Of a stretch of 48,135 nucleotides of DNA, positions 1 through 6,900 are shown piece after piece. The translations under genes and the position numbers were made by a program. Each line of letters starts with the position of its first letter. The stretch's first letter is position 1. Source of the stretch: JANJTY01 sp038257155. GTDB taxonomy: Bacteria > Pseudomonadota > Gammaproteobacteria > Xanthomonadales > Xanthomonadaceae. Below the pieces are notes generated by a model. That model did not search any database. It was not told where the DNA came from and was given only the letters and a program-made list of their open reading frames with translations. The stretch is from NCBI GenBank assembly GCA_038257155.1, contig JBBSJP010000038.1, positions 1-48,135 of the forward strand, written 5' to 3'.

Positions 1-49
<49 letters not shown>

Positions 50-177
50 GAAACGTGTGTGGTGGAATGGATGCAGATTTGAAGCGTGCGTTACAAATTG
101 CGCGTGTTGCAAAATCAAACCGTTGCTGCGATTTGCAATCTCCGCTGTCAACAGCGAGCAGATTGCGGAGCTAGCAA

Positions 178-251
178 TGGAGCGGGAGACGGGAATCGAA
201 CCCGCACAATCAGCTTGGAAGGCTGAAGTTCTACCATTGAACTACTCCCGC
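178..251 (-). tRNA. tRNA-Gly (TCC)
   Basis: The minus strand folds as a complete cloverleaf: acceptor GCGGGAG/CTCCCGC, D arm with AATGGT, anticodon stem TCAGC/GCTGA around the loop CTTCCAA (anticodon TCC), T arm with GGTTCGATTCC. The 3' CCA is encoded (TGG at 178-180 on the plus strand). It sits between tRNA-Tyr upstream and tRNA-Thr downstream. The 128-bp spacer to tRNA-Thr (50-177) holds no feature I can recognise. Confidence 0.96.
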
Positions 252-273
252 CCGTTTGAACCTGTCCAAACGG

Positions 274-359
274 TGGTGGAGGGAGGTGGATTCGAACCAC
301 CGAAGGCGTAAGCCAGCAGATTTACAGTCTGCCCCCGTTGGCCGCTTGGGTATCCCTCC
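274..359 (-). tRNA. tRNA-Tyr (GTA)
   Basis: An 86-base class II tRNA with a long variable arm. Acceptor strands are GGAGGGA and TCCCTCC with an encoded CCA (274-276 on the plus strand). The anticodon stem GCAGA/TCTGC encloses the loop CTGTAAA, giving anticodon GTA. It is the first tRNA of the Tyr-Gly-Thr set in transcription order and lies 40 bp after the stop codon of the channel gene; no separate promoter is obvious in those 40 bp. Confidence 0.96.
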
Positions 360-399
360 AAAACAGAGCCGCTAATTGTCACGCAAGCAGAAGCCGGAG

Positions 400-1254
400 T
401 CAACGACCAGTGTTGTTCGCCCGCTGAAGCAGGCCGCGCAGCTCGCCAACGTCCTGGCGCAGGGCCCGCAGTTCGGCCTCCAGACCCGCTGCTTCCTCGT
501 GAGTGAGGGTGCGGATCGCCTCCAGGGTTTCACCCTTTTCCTCGTCGTGCAGGCTCTGCATGGTGTTGACGATGATGGCGATGAACAGGTTCAGCATGGT
601 GAAGGTGGCGATCAGGATGAAAGGCACGAAGAAGGCCCAGGCCAGGGGATAGACCTCCATCACCGGCCGCACGATGCCCATTGACCAGCTTTCCAGGGTC
701 ATGATCTGGAACAGGCTGTAGAGCGAGTTGCCCAGGGTTCCGAACCAGTCGGGGAAGCTGGAACCGAAAAGCCCGGTGGCGATCACCGCGAAAACGTAAT
801 AGACCAGCGCCATCAGGCCGCCAATTGCGGCGATCCCCGGAACAGCCGCGAGCAGCGCCTCCACCACGAAGCGCAAGCGGGGCATCATCGAGATCAGCCG
901 CAGCACGCGCAACACACGCAGCGCGCGCAGCACCGACAGCGGTCCGGATGCGGGGACCAGGGCGATACCGACGACGATAAGATCAAATACGTTCCATGAA
1001 TTGCGGAAAAAGCGCGGACCGAAGGCGTAGAGCTTGAGCAGCAGTTCGATCACGAAGATCGTCAGCGCGGCGTGGTCAAGCAGCTTCAGCCAGGGCCCGT
1101 AGGCCGCCATCACTCCGTGGGATGTCTCAAACCCCAGGGTGATCGCATTCAGCACGATCACGGCAATCACGAATTTCTGCACCGGCATGGATTCGATCCA
1201 TGCGGCCAGTCGCTGGCGGAAGCCAGGGCCCTCTGCGGTCAAGCTGACGCTCAC
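400..1254 (-). CDS. voltage-gated sodium-type ion channel (NaChBac/BacNaV family)
   Basis: A 284-residue, six-helix cation channel subunit expected to form a tetramer in the inner membrane. The S4 voltage sensor carries arginines every third residue (R110, R113, R116, R119), followed by S5, a pore helix and the selectivity filter TLESWS (residues 186-191), the signature of bacterial sodium channels related to NaChBac. S6 is rich in N, F and I, and the C-terminal tail (about 240-284) has heptad leucines fitting the coiled-coil assembly domain of this family. The frame stays open upstream into ychF, but GTG at 1254 is preferred: GAGG lies about 8 bases ahead and it starts 10 bp after the ychF stop. 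Last gene of the run before the tRNAs. The sodium-versus-calcium assignment comes from the filter only. Confidence 0.9.
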   Translation of the reverse strand: MSVSLTAEGPGFRQRLAAWIESMPVQKFVIAVIVLNAITLGFETSHGVMAAYGPWLKLLDHAALTIFVIELLLKLYAFGPRFFRNSWNVFDLIVVGIALVPASGPLSVLRALRVLRVLRLISMMPRLRFVVEALLAAVPGIAAIGGLMALVYYVFAVIATGLFGSSFPDWFGTLGNSLYSLFQIMTLESWSMGIVRPVMEVYPLAWAFFVPFILIATFTMLNLFIAIIVNTMQSLHDEEKGETLEAIRTLTHEEAAGLEAELRALRQDVGELRGLLQRANNTGR

Positions 1255-1264
1255 GATCTGGCCC

Positions 1265-2356
1265 TCAGACGTTGAAACGGAAATGCAGCACATCGGCTTC
1301 CTGCACGATGTACTCCTTGCCTTCCAGGCGCAGGCGACCGGCTTCCTTGGCGCCCTGCTCGCCCCGGTACTTGAGGAAGTCATCGAAGCCGATGGTTTCG
1401 GCGCGGATGAATCCCTTCTCGAAGTCGGTATGAATCACGGCTGCGGCCTGCGGCGCGGTTGCACCCTTGCGTACCTGCCAGGCCCGCACTTCCTTCACAC
1501 CGGCGGTGAAATAGGTCTGCAGCCCCAGCAAGGCGTAAGCGGCGCGGATCACACGGTTCAAGCCCGGCTCGTTCAGGCCCAGATCGGCCAGGAATTCGTC
1601 GCGATCGGCATCTTCAAGCTGGGACATTTCCTCTTCGATGGCAGCGCATACCGGCACTACCTCGGCGCCTTCGGCCGCCGCGCGCTCGCGCACCCGGTCG
1701 AGGAACGGATTGTTCTCGAATCCGTCCTCACGCACGTTGGCCACGTACATGACCGGCTTGATGGTGAGCAGGAACAGGTCGCGCACCGTGGCGCGCTCTT
1801 CTTCGCTCAGGCGCAGGGCGCGAGCCGACGTGCCGGCATCCAGACCGGCGCGAAGCTTGGCCAGTACTTCCTTGCGCGCGATGGCGTCCTTCTCGCCGGC
1901 CTTGGCGCCCTTCTCGGCCCGCACATAGGCCTTTTCCACCGATTCGAGGTCAGCCAGGGCGAGCTCGGTGTCGATGGTCTCGATGTCGGCGATCGGATCG
2001 ATCCGGCCAGCGACATGCACGATATCGCCGTCCTCGAAGCAGCGCACCACGTGCGCGATCGCATCGACTTCACGGATGTGGGCCAGGAACTTGTTGCCCA
2101 GGCCCTCGCCCTTCGAGGCTCCGGCGACCAGGCCGGCGATGTCGACGAACTCGACCGCGGTGGGGATGACCTTCTGCGGCTTGACGATCTCGGCCAGCTG
2201 CGCCAGGCGCAGATCCGGCACCGGCACCACGCCGACGTTCGGGTCGATGGTGCAGAACGGGAAGTTGGCGGCAGCAATGCCGGCCTTGGTCAGTGCATTG
2301 AAGAGCGTCGACTTGCCAACATTGGGAAGACCGACGATGCCGCAGCGGATAGCCAT
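1265..2356 (-). CDS. ychF: redox-regulated ATPase YchF (OLA1/Obg-like)
   Basis: A 363-residue P-loop NTPase, the usual length of the family. Visible motifs are the G1 loop GLPNVGKST near the N terminus, DIAGL (G3) around residue 68, and NVRED in place of the NKxD specificity motif, which is why YchF prefers ATP over GTP. A coiled-coil insertion (about 125-170) and a C-terminal TGS domain (about 280-363, ending EADVLHFRFNV) complete the fold. YchF binds ribosomes and is tied to translation and oxidative-stress responses. The pth-ychF pair is a conserved neighbourhood. The start ATG has a weak Shine-Dalgarno; a heptamer repeat lies in its leader. Confidence 0.97.
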   Translation of the reverse strand: MAIRCGIVGLPNVGKSTLFNALTKAGIAAANFPFCTIDPNVGVVPVPDLRLAQLAEIVKPQKVIPTAVEFVDIAGLVAGASKGEGLGNKFLAHIREVDAIAHVVRCFEDGDIVHVAGRIDPIADIETIDTELALADLESVEKAYVRAEKGAKAGEKDAIARKEVLAKLRAGLDAGTSARALRLSEEERATVRDLFLLTIKPVMYVANVREDGFENNPFLDRVRERAAAEGAEVVPVCAAIEEEMSQLEDADRDEFLADLGLNEPGLNRVIRAAYALLGLQTYFTAGVKEVRAWQVRKGATAPQAAAVIHTDFEKGFIRAETIGFDDFLKYRGEQGAKEAGRLRLEGKEYIVQEADVLHFRFNV

Positions 2357-2366
2357 GTAATGTCCG

Positions 2367-2394
2367 TGATGTGTGATTCGTGATTCGTGATTGG
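2367..2394. repeat. degenerate heptamer array, 4 units
   Basis: Four contiguous 7-bp units, TGATGTG, TGATTCG, TGATTCG and TGATTGG, in the 74-bp gap between pth and ychF. A shorter run with the same period (CAATCAC, CAGTCAG) follows near the pth stop. It belongs to the same class as the arrays at 3846, 16169, 17382, 17492 and 18551. Confidence 0.8.
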
Positions 2395-2430
2395 CGGCTC
2401 GCAGACAAACTGCAAACGGCCAATCACCAG

Positions 2431-3018
2431 TCAGGAACGCTTGGCGTGGAGTTCGCGCATGGCCGCCTCGGCATCACCCTTGACCACCAGCGGAAGCACC
2501 GCCAGGGCCTCGTCGATGGCGCGCAGCATGGCTACCTCATCCTCCTTGCCGGGTCGGCCCAGTACCCAGGGCGTGACCTTGTCCTTGTGGCCGGGATGAC
2601 CAATTCCAAGGCGCAGGCGATGGAAAGCACCGTGGCCCAGATGCTGGAACAGGTCGCGCAAGCCGTTCTGTCCACCGTGGCCGCCGTCGAACTTGAGCCG
2701 CGCACTGCCGGGCGGCAAGTCCAGGTCATCATGTACGACAAGACACTCGGCTGGCTCGATCTTGAAGTAGCGCAGCGCGGCAACAACTGACCTGCCGCTG
2801 GCATTCATGAACGTGGATGGTTTGAGCAACCACAAGCTGTGCCCGTCCAGATCACCTTTGCCGGTTTCGCCGTGCAGCTTGGCATCATGCCCCAGGCGCG
2901 CGCCAAGCTTGTCGACCAGCGCATCAAGAAACCAGAACCCGACGTTGTGCCGGGTCCGGGCGTACTCGCTGCCCGGGTTCCCCAATCCGACGATAAGGCG
3001 CAATGCCTGTTTGCTCAT
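2431..3018 (-). CDS. pth: peptidyl-tRNA hydrolase
   Basis: A 195-residue enzyme that cleaves the ester bond of peptidyl-tRNAs released from stalled ribosomes, recycling tRNA in the cytoplasm. All catalytic and substrate residues are in place, shifted by four from E. coli numbering: N14 (GLGNPG), the general base H24 (RHNVG), N72 (TFMNASG) and D97 (HDDLD). The GGHGGQNGL segment that lines the active-site cleft is also present. It lies between rplY and ychF on the same strand; rplY-pth-ychF is a conserved gammaproteobacterial order and suggests cotranscription. A strong hairpin separates it from rplY. Confidence 0.97.
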   Translation of the reverse strand: MSKQALRLIVGLGNPGSEYARTRHNVGFWFLDALVDKLGARLGHDAKLHGETGKGDLDGHSLWLLKPSTFMNASGRSVVAALRYFKIEPAECLVVHDDLDLPPGSARLKFDGGHGGQNGLRDLFQHLGHGAFHRLRLGIGHPGHKDKVTPWVLGRPGKEDEVAMLRAIDEALAVLPLVVKGDAEAAMRELHAKRS

Positions 3019-3038
3019 GTGACATCAATTAAAGATAC

Positions 3039-3069
3039 GGCGCGACGGGCCTTGCCAGCCCGACGCGCC
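3039..3069 (-). terminator. hairpin between rplY and pth (possible partial terminator)
   Basis: An imperfect inverted repeat: GGCGCGACGGGC (3039-3050), 7-base loop, GCCCGACGCGCC (3058-3069), so 11 pairs with one A/A mismatch. On the minus strand it follows the rplY stop by about 33 bases and is followed by GTATCTTTAATT, a weak T tract. It could be a leaky terminator, an mRNA-stability hairpin or a processing site; pth would still need read-through or its own promoter. Confidence 0.4.
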
Positions 3070-3101
3070 GCCTTGAGGTAACGGGCGATTGGCCCGACAG
3101 C

Positions 3102-3755
3102 TTACTTCTTTGGTTCAGGAGTCTGCTTGGCAGCCGGAACCTCGGTCGGCTCTGCGGCTTCCTCTTCGACTTCCTCGCGAGCATGGCGTGCGACGACCAC
3201 CGCCAGGTCATGCTCCTTGCCAAGCTTGAGCTCGGGCAACTCGACGCCGGCCGGCAGCTTCAGTTCGGACATGTGCACGATGTCGCCGATTTGCAGATTG
3301 GCAAGGTCGACTTCGATGAACTCGGGCAGGTGCTTAGGCAGGCAGCTGATCTCGACTTCGTTGAGTTCATGCGTGACAACCACGCCCGAAGTCTTGCCGG
3401 CTGTCGACTTCTCCTGGTTCAGGAAGTGCAGCGGCACGCTGACACGAATCGCTTCGTTCTCGCTGACGCGCTGGAAATCAAGGTGCAGGATCAGCTGCTT
3501 GAACGGGTGACGCTGCATGTCACGCAGGATGACCTTTTGCGCCTGACCGTCGAGATCGAGGTCAAGGATCGCGGAGTAGAACCACTCGTGCTGAGAAGCC
3601 AGCAGGATCTGGTTGTGCTCGATGGTGATGCTGGCGGGTTCCTGGTGCGCGCCGTAAACGACTGCCGGGATGCTTCCGCTGCGACGCAGGCGGCGGCTCG
3701 CACCTTTCCCCTCGTCCTTGCGGTTGCTGGCAGTGATGATGTGCTGGGTAGCCAT
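3102..3755 (-). CDS. rplY: 50S ribosomal protein L25 / general stress protein Ctc
   Basis: A 217-residue long-form L25 with both parts of the Ctc type: an N-terminal 5S rRNA-binding domain (about 1-95, with RRLRRSGSIPAVVYG and KVILRDMQRHPFK) and a C-terminal beta domain (about 96-185, containing HLPEFIEVDL and GDIVHMSELKLP), then an acidic, alanine/proline-rich tail. The E. coli protein is only the 94-residue first domain; the long form is usual in Xanthomonadales. The frame is open ten codons further upstream, but ATG at 3755 begins the family sequence (MATQHII) and has GAAGG upstream. It follows prs, a common pairing. Confidence 0.96.
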   Translation of the reverse strand: MATQHIITASNRKDEGKGASRRLRRSGSIPAVVYGAHQEPASITIEHNQILLASQHEWFYSAILDLDLDGQAQKVILRDMQRHPFKQLILHLDFQRVSENEAIRVSVPLHFLNQEKSTAGKTSGVVVTHELNEVEISCLPKHLPEFIEVDLANLQIGDIVHMSELKLPAGVELPELKLGKEHDLAVVVARHAREEVEEEAAEPTEVPAAKQTPEPKK

Positions 3756-3780
3756 GTTGGTATTGCCTTCAGTTGGTAGA

Positions 3781-3825
3781 ACCACCTCGCGGTGGTGAAA
3801 GGACTCCCCCGCGACCAGGGGAGTC
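3781..3825 (-). promoter_or_regulatory. two hairpins in the rplY leader
   Basis: Two perfect inverted repeats lie 26-70 bases upstream of the rplY start: ACCACC/GGTGGT with a 4-base loop (3781-3796) and GACTCCCC/GGGGAGTC with an 8-base loop (3802-3825). Neither has a T run, so they are not typical intrinsic terminators. A leader structure controlling the ribosomal protein gene, or an end structure of prs mRNA, would both fit. Confidence 0.35.
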
Positions 3826-3845
3826 AGGTGAAACTTTGCAACAGC

Positions 3846-3866
3846 TGTCAGGGGTCAGGAGTCAGT
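3846..3866. repeat. degenerate heptamer array, 3 units
   Basis: TGTCAGG, GGTCAGG and AGTCAGT in direct succession in the prs-rplY gap. The same consensus (GTCAGGA-type) recurs at 18572-18585 in the gap after queA. Confidence 0.65.
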
Positions 3867-3928
3867 AAAAGCAAAAGCCCGGCCCGGCGCTTGCTGAAAT
3901 CTGACCGCTGCCTACCGGCAACCTGTCC

Positions 3929-4909
3929 TCAATCCACGTACAGCGAACTCACCGACTCGCCAAAGGCGATTCGACGAATCGTTTCGGCCAGCAACTCGGC
4001 CACGCTCAGTGCCCTGATCCGGCTGCAGCCCTTCGCATCTTCCGACAGGGGGATGGTGTCGGTGACCACCAACTCGTCGAGCTGGGAGCCCTCGATATTG
4101 CGTACTGCCGGCCCGGAAAGCACCGCATGAACGCAATACGCAACCACCTGCTTCGCGCCGTGTTCCTTCAGCGCCGCGGCGGCCGCACACAGCGTGCCAG
4201 CCGTGTCGACGATGTCATCGACCAATACACAGGTCTTGCCAGTGACGTCACCGATGATGTTCATCACCGTCGCGACATTGGCTTTTGGCCGGCGCTTGTC
4301 GATGATGGCCAGTTCGGCATCATCAAGGCGTTTGGCGATAGCCCGTGCCCGAACCACACCGCCGACATCCGGACTGACCACGATCAGGTTGTCGGTGCCC
4401 TGCTGCCGCCAGATATCGGCCAGCAGAATGGGCGAGGCGTAGACGTTGTCGACCGGAATATCGAAGAAACCCTGGATCTGGTCAGCATGCAAATCCACCG
4501 TGAGCACCCGGTCGGCGTTTACCGCGCTGAACATCTTCGCAGCTACCTTGGCCGTGATCGGCACCCGCGCCGAACGCGGGCGGCGATCCTGCCGGGCATA
4601 ACCGAAGTAAGGCACCACCGCGGTCACCGACGAGGCGCTGGCGCGCTTGAGCGCGTCGATCAGCACCAGCAGCTCCATGAAATTCTCGGCGGTCGGCGCG
4701 CAGGTTGGCTGGATGACGAACACCTCCTGCCCGCGCACGTTCTCCTCGATCTCGACCTGCACCTCGCCATCGGAAAAGCGCCCCACCAGGGCCTTGCCCA
4801 TGCGGATGCCCAGCTTGCGACATACCGCCTGGGAAAGCGGGCGGTTGGCATTGCCTGAGAAAACCAGAAGACCCTCTTCGCTCACGCTGTCGCCCGTCCG
4901 ATTTTTCAT
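3929..4909 (-). CDS. prs: ribose-phosphate pyrophosphokinase (PRPP synthetase)
   Basis: Makes 5-phosphoribosyl-1-pyrophosphate from ribose 5-phosphate and ATP, feeding purine, pyrimidine, histidine, tryptophan and NAD synthesis. The 326-residue protein has the class I layout: N-terminal half with GRFSDGEVQVEIEENVRG, the RQDRRPRSARVPITAK segment, the VDLHADQIQGFF stretch, and the PRPP-binding loop VDDIVDTAGTL near residue 230. Its N terminus (MKNRTGDSVSEEG) is a little longer than E. coli Prs. Together with ispE, lolB and rplY it forms the usual lolB-ispE-prs-rplY order, here with tRNA-Gln and a repeat array between ispE and prs. Confidence 0.97.
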   Translation of the reverse strand: MKNRTGDSVSEEGLLVFSGNANRPLSQAVCRKLGIRMGKALVGRFSDGEVQVEIEENVRGQEVFVIQPTCAPTAENFMELLVLIDALKRASASSVTAVVPYFGYARQDRRPRSARVPITAKVAAKMFSAVNADRVLTVDLHADQIQGFFDIPVDNVYASPILLADIWRQQGTDNLIVVSPDVGGVVRARAIAKRLDDAELAIIDKRRPKANVATVMNIIGDVTGKTCVLVDDIVDTAGTLCAAAAALKEHGAKQVVAYCVHAVLSGPAVRNIEGSQLDELVVTDTIPLSEDAKGCSRIRALSVAELLAETIRRIAFGESVSSLYVD

Positions 4910-4957
4910 GATGTGCCTTCCCAGCGCATCTGCGCACCCATGCTGCCCACTTCGAAT

Positions 4958-5032
4958 TGGCTGGGGCGGCAGGATTCGAACCTGCGAATGCCGGGATCAA
5001 AACCCGGTGCCTTACCACTTGGCGACGCCCCA
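4958..5032 (-). tRNA. tRNA-Gln (TTG)
   Basis: A complete cloverleaf on the minus strand: acceptor TGGGGCG/CGCCCCA, anticodon stem CCGGG/CCCGG around the loop TTTTGAT (anticodon TTG), T arm with GGTTCGAATCC, and an encoded CCA (TGG at 4958-4960 on the plus strand). It lies between ispE and prs, the position seen in many gammaproteobacteria. Confidence 0.96.
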
Positions 5033-5038
5033 CTATTT

Positions 5039-5369
5039 GCGTGGACGGGGCATCCTGCCGCCGCCACGCGAAAACGGCCGCAGCATAGCTGCGCCACGTT
5101 TTCCGCTTCAGGTCGCTTGCGCGACCTTTGCGTCGGCACATCCTTGTGCCGATGTTGGCTTCGTAGCCAATTTTCCTGCGTGGACGGGGCATTCTGCCGC
5201 CGCCACGCGAAAACGGCCGCAGCATAGCTGCGCCACGTTTTCCGCTTCAGGTCGCTTGCGCGACCTTTGCGTCGGCACATCCTTGTGCCGGGTTTTTTCT
5301 TGCGTGGACGGGGCATCCTGCCGCCGCCACGCGAAAACGGTCGCAGCATAGCTGCGCCTCGTTTTCCAC
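5039..5369. repeat. three-copy array of multi-hairpin units
   Basis: Three direct copies start at 5039, 5178 and 5302 (spacing 139 and 124 bp). Each unit is a chain of hairpins: GCGTGG/CCACGC; AAAACG/CGTTTT with an inner GCAGC/GCTGC; GGTCGC/GCGACC; CGGCACA/TGTGCCG; and in copy 1 only TTGGCT/AGCCAA (5155-5170). Copy 2 ends with the CGGCACA hairpin plus GGTTTTTT. Copy 3 keeps only the first two hairpins and runs to the ispE stop codon. Copies are nearly identical, differing by single bases such as catcctg/cattctg. The frames open across it (rich in R, A and S) are by-products. It fills the whole gap between ispE and tRNA-Gln; I see no gene or promoter in it. Confidence 0.9.
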
Positions 5370-5370
5370 C

Positions 5371-6255
5371 TCAGCCGGATGCAGTCCCTTGCGCCCGGTA
5401 TTGATCCACTGCATCCAGCAACGGCGAGCGATCCACGCCTTCCACCACCTGCGCGCTGAACTTGTCGCGGCAGGCCTCCGCGGCCTGATCTGCAGACGAC
5501 CGGCGGTCGAAGGCCACGAAGCAGGCCGACCCGGTGCCGCTCATGCGGGCAACACCAAACTGGCTGAGGCGACTCATGGCTTCGTCAACCAGCGGCGCGC
5601 GAGCGCGGACCAGTGGAGTGAAAGCGTTATCAGTCAATTCGTTGGAAACAAAGCCCGCTATTGTCGCCCGCTCACCATTTCTGGTCAATTCCTGCGCTGC
5701 GAACAGTTCTGCGGTTGAGATATGGGCGTCGGGCAACAGCAACAGAAAGTAGCGCTTGGGCAGGGCAAGCGGGGTCAGCTGCTCACCCAGCCCCTCAGCC
5801 CAGGCGCTGTGGCCACGCACGAAGACCGGCACGTCGGCGCCTAGGCGCAAGCCCAACTCGGCCAGTCGACCCGGATCCAGGCCCAGTCCCCACAGCTGGT
5901 TCAGGCCAACCAGAACACTGGCCGCATCGGAAGAACCCCCGCCCAGCCCGGCACCGCTGGGAATGCGCTTGTCCAACACGATGTCCGCTCCGGCAGGGCA
6001 ACCTGTTTCATCCTGCAGCAAATGCGCGGCGCGCAGCGCCAAGTCCATTTCGGGGGGCACGCCCGGCGCACCCTTGACCAGCACCAGACTTGCGTCGTTT
6101 CGCGGTCTCAACTGGACCGAGTCACCCCAATCGAGCAGCTGGAAAACGGTCTGCAACTCGTGGTAGCCGTCGCTGCGCCGCCCGAGAATCCGGAGAAACA
6201 GGTTCAGTTTTGCGGGCGCCGGCCAACTGCTCCACGCCGACGTCAACGCAACCAT
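5371..6255 (-). CDS. ispE: 4-diphosphocytidyl-2-C-methyl-D-erythritol kinase
   Basis: A GHMP-family kinase that phosphorylates the 2-hydroxyl of CDP-methylerythritol in the MEP route to isoprenoid precursors. The 294 residues carry the three GHMP motifs: PAPAKLNLFLRI near the N terminus (substrate lysine and asparagine), the glycine-rich ATP loop PSGAGLGGGSSDAAS (about 99-113) with the catalytic aspartate region GADVPVF downstream, and the C-terminal RMSGTGSACF motif. Its ATG begins two bases after the lolB stop, so the two are translationally close. Its stop codon abuts the truncated third copy of the hairpin array. Confidence 0.97.
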   Translation of the reverse strand: MVALTSAWSSWPAPAKLNLFLRILGRRSDGYHELQTVFQLLDWGDSVQLRPRNDASLVLVKGAPGVPPEMDLALRAAHLLQDETGCPAGADIVLDKRIPSGAGLGGGSSDAASVLVGLNQLWGLGLDPGRLAELGLRLGADVPVFVRGHSAWAEGLGEQLTPLALPKRYFLLLLPDAHISTAELFAAQELTRNGERATIAGFVSNELTDNAFTPLVRARAPLVDEAMSRLSQFGVARMSGTGSACFVAFDRRSSADQAAEACRDKFSAQVVEGVDRSPLLDAVDQYRAQGTASG

Positions 6256-6257
6256 GG

Positions 6258-6896
6258 CTAGCGCTCCGGCTGCTGCCAGCGATCCACGACGAGACGAAAC
6301 TTGTCGCTGCCGGACTGGGCAAACACACGCTGCGGCAGGGCCACCCAGCCCGTACTCCAGCCGCGATACTCGATTTCCCAGGCGCCGTCGCGCATGCGCT
6401 GCGGAAGGCCATCCGAGTCGAATTCAAGCGCCGCAGACCTGCTGCTGCGTGAACCCCTCACCCAGGCTTCCACCTGGGCCACCGGCAGCTCCCAACCCAA
6501 TTCGTCGCGCAGCAGTATTTCTGCGCTTTCGCCATGCCGCGTGCCGCCTTCGAGGCCCTCGAGACTGGCTCCGCCGGAATCCTCGACAAGGCGCCAGGAA
6601 CGCCGCGATACCGGCGCCTGCATGAGCACTTCGAGTCGCGAGCCGCTGCGGCGCCAGTCAATCCTGCCGCTGCCGCTCTCGCCTCCTCCGGAAACCGAAA
6701 TACGCCCGCTGAACCCCCATTCCTGCCATTCCTCGAGCAGCATTTCGCGAGCTTGCTGGGCGTGCAGGGAAATACTGTTTTCGGGTCTGGGCTTGGGCGC
6801 CGCACATCCGGCAAGCACCGTGATGATCAGCATCAAGGCCGTCAGCGATCCGAGCGTTCCGGCCTGGCGGCCGGCTCCTGCATCAATCCGGCGCAT
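6258..6896 (-). CDS. lolB: outer-membrane lipoprotein LolB (lipoprotein receptor)
   Basis: LolB takes lipoproteins from periplasmic LolA and inserts them into the outer membrane. The 212-residue protein has a type II signal peptide with lipobox LAGC (C31), followed by a family-typical body: WGFSGRISVSGGGESGSGRIDWRRSG near 75-100 and ELGWELPVAQVEAWVRG near 135-150. LolB sequences are poorly conserved; the call rests on length, lipobox, these segments and the invariant position next to ispE. It starts only four bases after the stop of the TPR gene, so the three form one operon. Confidence 0.88.
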   Translation of the reverse strand: MRRIDAGAGRQAGTLGSLTALMLIITVLAGCAAPKPRPENSISLHAQQAREMLLEEWQEWGFSGRISVSGGGESGSGRIDWRRSGSRLEVLMQAPVSRRSWRLVEDSGGASLEGLEGGTRHGESAEILLRDELGWELPVAQVEAWVRGSRSSRSAALEFDSDGLPQRMRDGAWEIEYRGWSTGWVALPQRVFAQSGSDKFRLVVDRWQQPER

Positions 6897-6900
6897 CGAG

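Noticed and set aside
1139..2383. 414-codon plus-strand frame
   Set aside because: Antisense to ychF; ychF has all its NTPase motifs on the other strand.
3870..3900. Terminator of prs (GC-rich stretch followed by TTTTGCTTTT on the minus strand)
   Set aside because: The stem is weak and irregular when paired base by base; not enough to call.
5282..5301. Intrinsic terminator on the plus strand (CGGCACA hairpin plus GGTTTTTT)
   Set aside because: No plus-strand gene precedes it; it is part of repeat copy 2.
4482..5351. Several overlapping arginine/alanine-rich frames across tRNA-Gln and the hairpin array
   Set aside because: They translate the repeats (the same peptide recurs with each unit) and cross a tRNA; no start signals.
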